Assembly: GCA_016296065.1 (NCBI GenBank)
Contig: JAEDKA010000010.1
Coordinates: forward strand, 1 to 64,000
Length of the DNA: 64,000 nt
Origin: Kiritimatiellia bacterium
Lineage (GTDB): Bacteria; Verrucomicrobiota; Kiritimatiellia; RFP12; UBA1067
Direction: 5' to 3'
The notes beneath the pieces are model-generated. The model worked only from the letters and a program-made list of their open reading frames with translations, had not been told where the DNA came from and did not search any database. Position 1 is the first letter of the stretch. Each line of letters starts with the position of its first letter. The translations under genes were made by a program, and so were the position numbers. This document shows positions 9,601 to 16,900 of the stretch, piece by piece.

Positions 9601-10293
9601 AGTCTTCGCCCCCTGCCCGCCGAGGAGGAGATTGTTAATGCTCAGAGTGCCGCTCTGCACCTCAATGACGTTAGTCGTGTTCGCCTTGCTCTCGGAGTGG
9701 AGCGATTCAGTGCACGTAAACGTTCCGCCGTCTATGCAGAGCGTCGACGAGACCTGATCGCCCTCGCCCAGGCGGACTTTCGTCACGGTAACGTTGCCGC
9801 CCTTCACGATGATGCCGTTCTCCGCCTTAGGCTGGCCAGAAGCTCCGAGACGGAGATACACTGCGTTGTATGTTCCGCTGTCGATCTGCAGCCATGCAGG
9901 CGTTTTGTCGGCGTAGCGGCCGAACTTCCATCCGTCGACTGTCATCGTAAGTCCGTAGGACGGATCCGTGGCAGACCAGACAAAGGGGGCATCGCGCTGT
10001 GTCAGGGTTTCAATGTACACGTTTGCGCCGTTGGTATATACTCCGTCGAATACGGTCTTGTTGTTGCCCGCCAACTTGCTTGCCCGGAAGGTGGTGTCTC
10101 CGGTCGTCGAATCCGGCACACTGAATCCAGTGCTGCCACCACTTGCATCCGACCAGTTCGCCGTGTCGGAGAACAGCGCAGTCGACTGCGTCCCATGCCA
10201 GTAGCGCGTGGCCTGCGCCGACAGCGAAAGCGCCGCGATGGCGAAAGTCGCTACGATTTTTGTTGCGATTGACGACGGTTTTCTTGTTGACAT
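3604..10293 (-). CDS. Giant beta-helical surface protein with embedded tyrosine-phosphatase-like domain
   Basis: 2229 residues. A signal peptide (1-28) ends in LSAQA. Two homologous N-terminal modules follow, one from the RYWHG near residue 30 and one from the RYWLG near 455. They contain NGGT-type beta-helix rungs and passenger-type 'GTLTLSG' repeats typical of autotransporter-associated strands. Around 920-1250 is a Cys-phosphatase-like domain whose P-loop HCRIGTDRTG fits HCx5R (Cys1132, Arg1138). An InlB/Flg_new-type repeat (about 1254-1316, ending FKGWD...VYAKW) comes next, then a third beta-helix (1320-1720) and a LamG/concanavalin-like domain (about 1845-2100). No beta-barrel, PEP-CTERM or LPxTG end is visible, so the means of surface attachment is unclear. 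Start: ATG at 10293 with AGGAGG upstream. It is followed by GH5 after 28 bp. Its role is probably adhesive or carbohydrate-related; this is inference. Confidence 0.75.
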   Translation of the reverse strand: MSTRKPSSIATKIVATFAIAALSLSAQATRYWHGTQSTALFSDTANWSDASGGSTGFSVPDSTTGDTTFRASKLAGNNKTVFDGVYTNGANVYIETLTQRDAPFVWSATDPSYGLTMTVDGWKFGRYADKTPAWLQIDSGTYNAVYLRLGASGQPKAENGIIVKGGNVTVTKVRLGEGDQVSSTLCIDGGTFTCTESLHSESKANTTNVIEVQSGTLSINNLLLGGQGAKTAYDVANSYNKAIINGGTLVIGAESGIGYATGSDSFAEMIVNEGATVNCNYGYFYVGESGPGALTINGGTFTMADSDNGGLTFGRKKTGKDVGTLTMNGGVLTTKRFRLDYVQPGTKAVFNGGTLKPTATTTSFINANDNLTCEIGPGGLVIDTAGFDVTIAHQFVGPDGIAATGSADIGTITKKGNGKLTLSSAFPAEKIIVQKGTVSANGTTYEVVPDETQNESRYWLGATQGALASESANWAASAGGEGGASAPVDNFFGEVHFQGPFTNSRTVFDSAIELANYVFVDSGETPLVWSATDASYGLDFPNADWVLGSNSVTSLEIDSGTYSSKYFRLGYSEGAKADFLLDGGSVTAKSGRVVGGGDNAEATLAISNGTFTATESLFVLSGAKTGGDAKLILDGGTLVTTAPDFVKIGESGTDGTALMQVKSGTWNTKSFLVGGKDKKTANNNPGVVATLQIDGGTVNVSADSSIGANVGEGARSEMIINGGTVNINANMLYVGDGGPGYLTVNGGELNIKDTADYGIGFGHIKSDGTGSDPAHIVLNGGTVTMSKFRMTYLTPGSTLVFNGGVLKATRDQVSYLDDAAGLTCEIAEGGLIFDTNGHDVTIAHDLTGVGGIVKRGLGTLTLSGNNSFQGEIVIEEGDVVDGERFDIDGLAYTTVLDVESDGQDLGTVQLHRSPLSAWLANPDFETYSSVYGSKGTESRETPRYIAVAANGVTNTYMNLNTASNVTGAVGGLAYSFTTEAVAPRTLRIDIPVNPGFVYNVRDVGSWPLESVSGKKMNQDVIIRGGHLDGFVSATAEQRSASYLTAIGLKTEIDLRKVGLDTEMPTEYQNLDPNGADNSFAADNCKYYRFGLGWGENEGTMIGADDNGTFTNQMRNVFSTLGSEGRLPAYFHCRIGTDRTGITGLLLLGLMGVEEEVLYRDYLMSNFANIGGSRSSAIPEKFIRYILRGNCNDGKYVYNTKDAQYGVSVASRCRQYLQMCGVTDEEIGRITAALSGETPDEVLARVDAYEAKNNFRTVSYVPYEGSSTTNAIHRFGTNGERILPRDTPTRDGYTFKGWDVENEQDTGNGAAVVYAKWESSVVDEPHELKWDNAVGDYRLGTGGNWYVNNSDPRVRETPGTEDTCFYESKYAALLEGDELSVATFIASIWGSAAYYDITNGTIRTSGDFVVGRWGGGCVANMYGGEVEAYKFVVCQAGAYDNCRMNVYGGTITALGGGWPGALGICVQGGGRGEMYIYGGEVTANNTVQVGFADGLADHGGPSAETASKLVVDGGKLDVTAGSIQIADSNGGSSAGRLVVSSGTLTAAGDMNITASSNGWGQVDITGGKATVGGTIRVGNNSNAQHAVLNVAGGELDANEISVARQCDGTLYITDGGIVSAGMIQKAQGAPAGASPKVFIDDGTIVAKKDTGLFFASVDGVTIGEGGAAFDTAGYNVTIEACRGISGIGSFTKKGLGTLEVKGDSYGIHCDWNVRGKIIVEAGTLKLPANQTIYCEGTQVADGASLNLNGSTIVIVTKKIVKSLWTNATGDGNASNPSNWRSTIKYFDENGAEVTAIEESLDGILPTADSDALVPLDCVHPDMSGMTVKSVVLYGGSGSAQVLRGNVAVPDVVKTAVAWYDPDDVTTVTVNDGGKVIGMKNKGTGGSDLDLVPYNENSLPSYGAPDRIASRLVLSHSNDEFGLMSGEFYDFGSEGFTMFSVLERHAGGEEQVFGIEVQSGVNYDVRGVVGIAQWPGWSNGRLMVDAVTNGVPEFFAMGDLQNTRDRAYIWGLAADGTSASGFGAYTGGDGNMAMVTSAGLVYDSLGQCTRNEGKRRVYLGMRGENICGSSGFVGESMIFNRRLTDEEIAAVREYLYVKWTTPADVENIPSDVLLDEGATLDFGGGTWTFDTVKGAGTIGTANIVVEGSIEPGLVVEGNVTFAEGATIDISCFDRSAPGGDVVFLTADSIENWPRKVRSSRRLSALRLVENQDGTVSLVGKVAAIGLGIRLR

Positions 10294-10328
10294 GGTACAA
10301 TCCTCCTATTCGTAATAAATTGTACCAT
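10292..10328. promoter_or_regulatory. Dyad spanning start codon and -10 of the giant gene
   Basis: ATGGTACAAT (10292-10301) and ATTGTACCAT (10319-10328) are perfect 10-bp inverted arms separated by 17 bp. One arm overlaps the start codon, the other contains the -10 TACAAT (10319-10324, extended TGG). The AGGAGG ribosome-binding site (10301-10307) lies in the spacer. Because one arm is at the -10, an operator acting on DNA is more likely than an RNA hairpin. Confidence 0.5.
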
Positions 10329-10375
10329 ATGGCAAGAGCCTGTTCTATCACCCGAAAGAGCGATACCGAACGATG

Positions 10376-10675
10376 CTACTCGAAGACATGGGCCGCCGGC
10401 ATGCCGGGGAGTGGCTTCAGCGACTTGGCGAGCTTCAGCCCATTGGCCTCAAGCGCGGGACAGCGCGGAGGCTTGCCGTCCGCCGCAAGCTTCGCCGTGA
10501 CAGTTCCCGTGACGGTCAGCGAAAGCAGGTCGTTCAAAGTCCCCGTTCCCGACAGATTGCGCCGGTTTTGAGCCTCAGCGCCGCCGTGTTCTTGTTGTCG
10601 ACGACGGCACCGTCCGAATATCCGGTGACACGCGCCCAGAGGTTTGTCCCTTCGGCATTGTGAAGTCAAGCCGAT
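10376..10675 (-). pseudogene. Frameshifted remnant continuing the LacZ-type GH2 reading frame
   Basis: The annotated GH2 ends in an Arg/Ser/Thr-rich tail that does not look like protein. In another frame the same DNA (about 10575-10640) reads LWARVTGYSDGAVVDNKNT, and in the third frame downstream (10376-10560) it reads NLSGTGTLNDLLSLTVTGT and on to a TAG at 10376. Both look like ordinary extracellular protein with GC-rich third positions. The simplest reading is two frameshifts that removed the original C-terminal domain, or sequencing errors. No homolog was identified. Confidence 0.45.
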
Positions 10676-13600
10676 AGGGGCGGCCGGTTGAGATAATGTC
10701 CCGATCCAGCGGCAGCGGACCGCAGCTCGCGCCGCCAAGTCCGCGCGTCTCGGCGTAGATCCCGAATTCGACCTTGGACGCATCCGGCAGCTCCTCGGGA
10801 TGCGCTGCCGAGGCTAGCTCCAGAGGCGACCACGGAATCGCCGTGAACGCAAACGGACTCCCCAGCGTCGCAAAGACGATAGTGTCGTGGCCGTCGGACA
10901 GCGTGACGGACTCCGTGTCCTCGAAGTTGTTCGCATCCTCGCCACGCGCGTACGGGAGCTTCCAGCCCTTGAGGTCCAGCGACCAGAGCCCGATGAACGC
11001 GCCGCTCTTCCTGTCCCTGTAGTTCTCGAACGGACCACGTCCGAACCACTCGACGCGGCTGAAATCCTGCGGCATCGTGAAACGGTAGCCGATGCGCGGC
11101 AGACTGTTCGTCTTCGTTCCGACAGGGCATATTTCGCTCTTCAGCGAAAGCCTCCCGTCGCCGTCCATGCTCCAATTCTGGGAGACGCGGAACGTCGTCG
11201 GATTTTCCTCCTTGTGCCAATGTCCTCCGATGCCGGCATATTCCGTCACAAGCGAAAACGACACAACGCCCTTCTCCTTGCGGACATCGCCCACACTGAC
11301 TGCACTTGACTTGAACTCGGTCCATCCATTGGCCTTCCATTCATCCCCCAGCCAGCCTTCGTTCGAACTCGGCGCGCGGAATGCGTCAAGCACCATCGGC
11401 TTGAGAAGTCGTTCCCTTCCGTTGACAGCATACGAAGTCAACACGCCCGACGCAAGGTCGAAGGAGGCGACAACGCCACTTGCGGAGAGGACGCGGCGAG
11501 TTCCGTCGTCCGCCGCAGAGGGTGATTGCATTGAGGCGGCGGGGCGAGGACTTAACGCCCTAGCGGGTTTTGCAGCCGCCACGTTGCTTGAATCCCAAAG
11601 GTCGACCTGATCTTCGGCAACGACATAGCCCTTTAGCAGAACGCCGTCCTTTGCGCGGCAGGCGAATGAATAGCGAACCGATACGCGGCTGTTAGGCTTG
11701 TTTGCCGCAAGGGCGGCGCGCGGAAGCGCGAGCGTCTTTTCTCCTTGCGGACCAACATCGTCAAGATCGAGTTTGCGCGAGGCAACAGCCTTGCCGTCCA
11801 CGAAGACTGTTTCGGTTGCGTCGTAGATGTCGAGTCCGCGGAAAAACTGCTTGTTGCGGACAACGACCGCCCTACCATCGGCAGCCGTGACGGACACGGG
11901 CTGGAATACGTGCTTGACCTCAAAGTAGCCGGGCTCGGGCGTGCGGTCGGAAAGCACGCATCCGTTCATCACGAATGCACCGTCGTTTGGCTTGTCCCCA
12001 AAATCCCCGCCGTATGCGATGATGAGCTTCTCCTCGAACTTTCCACTTTCAACTTCAAACTTTGAACTTCTGTACAGCCCCTGGTCGACCCAGTCCCAGA
12101 TCGTGCCGCCGATTATGGCGTCGGACGATTCGACTACGTCCTGGTAGTCCTTGAGGTTGCCCATGGCGTTCACCATGTTGTGTGCGTATTCGCAGATGTA
12201 GTACGGACGCTTCTGCGACGGGTCGGCACGTCCCTTGAGCCAGTCGACGGAGGGGTACATGGAAGAGTCGAAGTCGGCGCAGTCCCAGTTGTCCACGGCA
12301 TTCGTCGGCCGCGTCGTGTCGCGCGCCTTGACAGCGTCGCGCATCGCCTTGAAGTTCGCCCCCGTCCCCGACTCGTTGCCGTAGCTCCAGAACACAATGC
12401 AGGCGTGGTTCTTGTTGCGCTCCAGCATGTTCATGCAGCGCCAGACCATGGGGCCCCGGAACCGCTCGTCGCCCGCAGCCTCCCAGTAGCCATGCGTCTC
12501 CATGTTCGACTCGTCCATAAGGCAGATACCGCTCAGCATGCAGAGATAGTACCAGTAGTCGTCCTGCGGATAGTGCGAGTTGCGCGCTATGTTGCAGTTT
12601 GCGCGCTTGAGCATGTCAATGTCCTGCCTGTGGCGCTCGCGCGGCACGTAGTGTCCGTACATCGGGTCCGTCTCGTGGCGGTTCGCGCCGTGCAGCTTGA
12701 CCTTCTTTCCGTTGAGCTCGTAGCGTCCGTCAACAATCTCGCTCGTCCTGAAGCCCCACAGGGTGGATACCGATTCGCCGGGAATCGAAAGGACAAGCTT
12801 GTAGCAGTTTGGCGTCTCCGGACTCCAGAGGCGGGGAGGGTGTAAAGTGTAAAGTGTAAAGTGTAAAATGGAGGAATCATCCGGTTTCTTCTCGCGCCTG
12901 CATTCGGACTTTTTAATCGGCACTTCTTTGCCGTCCATGTCGAACATGGAAACCTTGACTTCCAGATCGTCAATTTTGCATTTTGCATTTTCAACTTTGC
13001 ATTCGACGGAAAGCTCCCAGTTGCCGCCGAAATCGCGCGACTTTGCAGGATGCGCCTTGGCGAAGAAGTCGCGGATATATGTCTGCGGACGCCTGACGAG
13101 CCAGACGGAGCGGAAAATCCCGGAAAGGCGGAACATGTCCTGGTCCTCGAAATACGATCCGTCCGAATAGCGGTAGACCTCGAGCGCGACCGTGTTTCGT
13201 CCAGGGCGGACGAGGTCGGTGATCTCGTACTCCGCGCTCGTTCGGCTGTCCTTCGTGAAGCCGACGTACTTCCCGTTGATCCAGAGATAGTAGAAGGAAT
13301 CGACGCCGTCGAGTTTCATGAACACGCGGTCGCCTTTCCAGTCGCGCGGCACTTCAAAGTCGCGACGGTAGCTTCCGACGGGATTGCGCTCGGCGTAGGA
13401 CGTGTATTCCTTCGGCGGCTCGGACATCACGTAAGGCGGGTCGAAGGCGAACGGATACTTTATGTTCGTGTAGACCGGCGTCCCCCAACCGCCCTTCCCC
13501 GTCGCGCCCATTGCCTGCCAGCTGCATGGCACCTTTATCGTCGCCCAACCGGAGACGTCGTATTCCGGCTTTTCGAATCCGACAGGACGCAGCGACGGCT

Positions 13601-13865
13601 CCTTGACCCAGTTGAACTTCCATTCCGTCTCGGAATCGAGGCAAATCTGCCGCGAGGACTTCCACGGCAAAATGGCAAGCGCGGCGCGCTCGTCTGCAAA
13701 GGGCGCGAACGCGGCGCGCGTAGGCTCGCGTCCGAAGCTCATGCGCGTAAAGTCCTGCCATTCACCGCCGTCCGGCGCTGATTCCCTCGCTGCGGTTCCA
13801 CCCGCAAGTCCGTTTGCCGCTAAAAGCGCAACGACGGCCATTGTCGTGAATTTGCTCTTGCTCAT
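10575..13865 (-). CDS. Secreted LacZ-type beta-galactosidase (GH2)
   Basis: 1096 residues. The N-terminus is a signal peptide. The domain order is that of the large GH2 beta-galactosidases: sugar-binding jelly roll, Ig-like domain, TIM barrel, and C-terminal beta-sandwich. The barrel has GANRHETDP, DESNMETHGYW, the acid/base in FWSYGNESGTG and the nucleophile in YYICEYAHNM. It should release terminal beta-galactosides. It follows the GH43-like/GH2 gene by 89 bp and is probably part of that operon. The C-terminus looks frameshifted (see 10376-10675). Three AT-rich low-complexity tracts interrupt the gene at about 12036-12072, 12841-12868 and 12973-13002 without breaking the frame; they encode odd peptides such as FTLYTLH and SKFEVESGKFEEK. 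Confidence 0.82.
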   Translation of the reverse strand: MSKSKFTTMAVVALLAANGLAGGTAARESAPDGGEWQDFTRMSFGREPTRAAFAPFADERAALAILPWKSSRQICLDSETEWKFNWVKEPSLRPVGFEKPEYDVSGWATIKVPCSWQAMGATGKGGWGTPVYTNIKYPFAFDPPYVMSEPPKEYTSYAERNPVGSYRRDFEVPRDWKGDRVFMKLDGVDSFYYLWINGKYVGFTKDSRTSAEYEITDLVRPGRNTVALEVYRYSDGSYFEDQDMFRLSGIFRSVWLVRRPQTYIRDFFAKAHPAKSRDFGGNWELSVECKVENAKCKIDDLEVKVSMFDMDGKEVPIKKSECRREKKPDDSSILHFTLYTLHPPRLWSPETPNCYKLVLSIPGESVSTLWGFRTSEIVDGRYELNGKKVKLHGANRHETDPMYGHYVPRERHRQDIDMLKRANCNIARNSHYPQDDYWYYLCMLSGICLMDESNMETHGYWEAAGDERFRGPMVWRCMNMLERNKNHACIVFWSYGNESGTGANFKAMRDAVKARDTTRPTNAVDNWDCADFDSSMYPSVDWLKGRADPSQKRPYYICEYAHNMVNAMGNLKDYQDVVESSDAIIGGTIWDWVDQGLYRSSKFEVESGKFEEKLIIAYGGDFGDKPNDGAFVMNGCVLSDRTPEPGYFEVKHVFQPVSVTAADGRAVVVRNKQFFRGLDIYDATETVFVDGKAVASRKLDLDDVGPQGEKTLALPRAALAANKPNSRVSVRYSFACRAKDGVLLKGYVVAEDQVDLWDSSNVAAAKPARALSPRPAASMQSPSAADDGTRRVLSASGVVASFDLASGVLTSYAVNGRERLLKPMVLDAFRAPSSNEGWLGDEWKANGWTEFKSSAVSVGDVRKEKGVVSFSLVTEYAGIGGHWHKEENPTTFRVSQNWSMDGDGRLSLKSEICPVGTKTNSLPRIGYRFTMPQDFSRVEWFGRGPFENYRDRKSGAFIGLWSLDLKGWKLPYARGEDANNFEDTESVTLSDGHDTIVFATLGSPFAFTAIPWSPLELASAAHPEELPDASKVEFGIYAETRGLGGASCGPLPLDRDIISTGRPYRLDFTMPKGQTSGRVSPDIRTVPSSTTRTRRR
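12036..12072. repeat. AT-rich low-complexity tract inside GH2 gene
   Basis: Imperfect heptamer-like repeats of the AACTTTC / AACTTCA type. The base composition contrasts sharply with the GC-rich flanks. Confidence 0.7.
12841..12868. repeat. (TGTAAAG)n tract inside GH2 gene
   Basis: Four consecutive 7-mers, TGTAAAG x3 and TGTAAAA, in the coding sequence. Period 7 is not a multiple of three, yet the frame stays open through 28 bp. Confidence 0.85.
12973..13002. repeat. ATTTTGC-type tract inside GH2 gene
   Basis: ATTTTGC repeated twice, then ATTTTCA and ACTTTGC variants. It encodes a stretch read as VECKVENAKCK in the protein. Confidence 0.75.
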
Positions 13866-13954
13866 GGCGTTGTCTCTTATTTGCTACTTCAGTCTCACCA
13901 AAGACTCTTTGCGGACGCTTCTGCGGCCGGCACTACCCGCACGGGCGGGGGGCG

Positions 13955-16900
13955 TCAGTCGAACTCGGCACGTCCTGCGTCAACGCCGTCGGCGGAAGCG
14001 CAAAGGGTGACCTTGCCCTTGCCCGTGCGGCGGAGGAAGAGCCCTGCGCGGCCATGGCAGAGCGGATGGGACGACGTATCCTTGAAGCTGTCGAGTCCTC
14101 GCGGATCGGAATTGCCGACTGCGACGATCTCGGCAGGACCGTCAACCTTGAACGACACGCGGCGGTTGTCGCGCGGAATCTGCGTGCCCTTCTCGTCCGC
14201 AAGCGTCACCTTGACAAAGACGAACGCCTTGCCGTCTTCCGGCAAAGTCGTGGATTCAGGCATCAACAAGACTTTTTTCGCAGCGCCCGCCGTGCGCAGC
14301 GTCTCCTCGCCCAGCTTCTTTCCGTCCTTGCCGTAGGCAACGACCTTCACTTCGCCTGGCTGATATACGACATTGTCCCAAACCAAGCGATAGCGCGGCA
14401 GAACTGCGTAGTAGCCGTTGTCAGCCGACGCATTGTGGTCCTTCCTGCGGCGTCCCTGTGAGACTCCGTTGACGAATAGCTCCGCCTCTTCCGCGCTCGT
14501 GTAGACGTAGACGGGAAGGACCTTGCCGACGCGCTCCGGGAACGTCCAGTTGTCGGGAACGAAGTGGAGCGTAAAATCTTTCTTGTTCCAGTAGGAGCGG
14601 TAGAGATAGAAGCGATCTTTCGGGAGCGCAAGGAGATCGCACGCGCCGAAATAGGAGCTGCGCGCCTCGCCGGCCTTGCGCACGCTTTCGGGACACGACC
14701 AGCCGCCGTAGGGAGTCGGCTCGCCAAGGTAGTCGATGCCCGTCCACACGAATTCTCCGCAGACATACGCATCCTTTTCCAGACGCTCGAACTCGATGTC
14801 CGCTATGTCGCACCAGTCCGCCGCGTTGCGGTCGTAGGAGTCGATTCCGATTTCCTTGACCGCAAAGTCGATGCGGTTCGTCGGAAGACGGTCCGCATAG
14901 AAACCGTATTCGGAAACCGCAGACGCCGACTCGGAATAGAGGACGGGCTTGTCGGGATGAGTCTTCTTCACGTCCTGATACGAGCGGCGGTAGTTCCATC
15001 CCGTGATGTCGAGATTTACGAAATCGCCGCGCGTCGCGCCCTTCTCGTGGCAGCAGGCGATTCCGACCGCGCGCGTCGCGTCGACGGAGCGAACCGCGTT
15101 GCGGAAGCGCGTGCAGCGCTCGGCCGTCGTGCCGTGTGCGGGCGAATGCGCCCACTCGTCCTTGCGCGACTCGAACCCGCCGCCGGTCGGGATCTCGTTG
15201 CCGATGGACCACACGAAGACGCACGGATGGTTGCGGTCGCGGCGTACGTGGTCCTTCAGGTTCTCTTCGACGAACTGCTCAAGCGGCTCGTCCCTGCGTC
15301 CCGCCGTCCAGTTCCACTTGTCGAAGCACTCGTCCCAGACGAAAAGCCCCATCTCGTCGCAGAGGTCGAGCATCTCCGGGGCGGGCGGATTGTGCGATGT
15401 GCGGATGGCGTTCACGCCCATGTCCTTCATGACGCGGAGCTGGCGGCGCATCGCGGACTTGTTGAACGCCATGCCGAGGATGCCGAGGTCGGAATGGAGG
15501 TTCGCGCCCTTTAGCTGGACATGCTCGCCGTTGAGGAAGAATCCCCTGTCGCCGTCGAAGCGGAAACTGCGGATTCCCGTGCGAACCGCAACGACGTCCT
15601 TCGCCATCTCGCCCTTCATGCCCACAGCGACCGTGTAGAGCTTGGCGTCGTCTTCCATCTGCCAGAGCTCAGGATTCTTCACGTCGAAAGACGCGGCAAA
15701 CCCGCCCTTGCCGCATGCAGGAACGGTCAGCGACAGCTCTCGCTTTGCGACAATCTTTCCGTTTGGCGCCTTAAGAGCAACTACGATCCTCGCGGGTTCG
15801 TCCTTGACGCGGCGACTCGTCACCTTGCCGCGGACTTCCACCGTTGCCTTGGCGGCGGAGGCGTCAGGCGTCGCAACCACTATGTCGTCTTGATCCATGT
15901 ACAGCTCGTCGGTCTCGATCTTGCGGACGCGGCGGTAGAGTCCAGCCCCAGGATACCAGCGCGAGATGAGCTTCGTCGTGTCGGCCTTGACGAGCACAGT
16001 GTTCTCGCCCCTGAAGACGTACGGCGTAATGTCCACTCGCATGCCGAGGTATCCGTACGCACGGTGTCCGCACGGCTGGTCGTTGACGTAGACCGTGCCG
16101 TCGCACATGATGCCGTCGAAGTCGAGGAAAATCCGCCGTCCCTCCGGCGGCATCGGAAGGTTGAGCGTCTTGCGGTACCATCCTGTTCCAGACCACGGCA
16201 GTTTGGCGGTGCTCGCGTCGCCTTGCGGATGGAACGGACCCTCGATCGCCCAGTCGTGCGGAACGGAAACCGCCCGCCAGTTCTGCCGGTCGCGCGAAAA
16301 CTCCCAGCCGTCGTTGAAGTCCTCGACAACGCGCCCCGAGTTCGAGACCGTGGACGTCTCATTCACCCGCATCTCGCCGAAGAGAAGCCGTCCGCACTTC
16401 TCGCGCCCGAGAAGCTTCGCGAACGGACCAGAGAGCGCGACTGCGGGAAACTCGACGACAAGGTTGTCGCCGTCCGGCGAGAATCCCTTCGGCGCGACGC
16501 CTCCGCCCATCGAGACTTCGTCCGGCAAGCCGAAGCGCAGCGACTTGCGGTCGATGTCGGCAATTGGATTGAAGCCCTTCTCCGCCCTGATGCGGACGCG
16601 GCAAGCGTCGGCGGCCGACTTGCGCGGCAGAAGCTCGAGGAGCCGGCCAGGATTCAGTGGAATCGTGATGTTCTTCGAGCTGTGGGAGTCGGAGGCCTTG
16701 TCCTCCCACTTCGCGACGTCGATGACGGCGAAGTTCGCCTGGACTGCGCGTCCGTATTCGTCCTGGAAGACCTTCATGCGCTCGTACTTGAACCAGTTGT
16801 TCGTGACGGGGCCCGAGTCCGTGTCTACGACGGCAATGCCGGGCGTATACGCCTCGCCGGGGCGCGTCTCCCAGCTGACGCCGTCCGGAGAGACGAGGTG

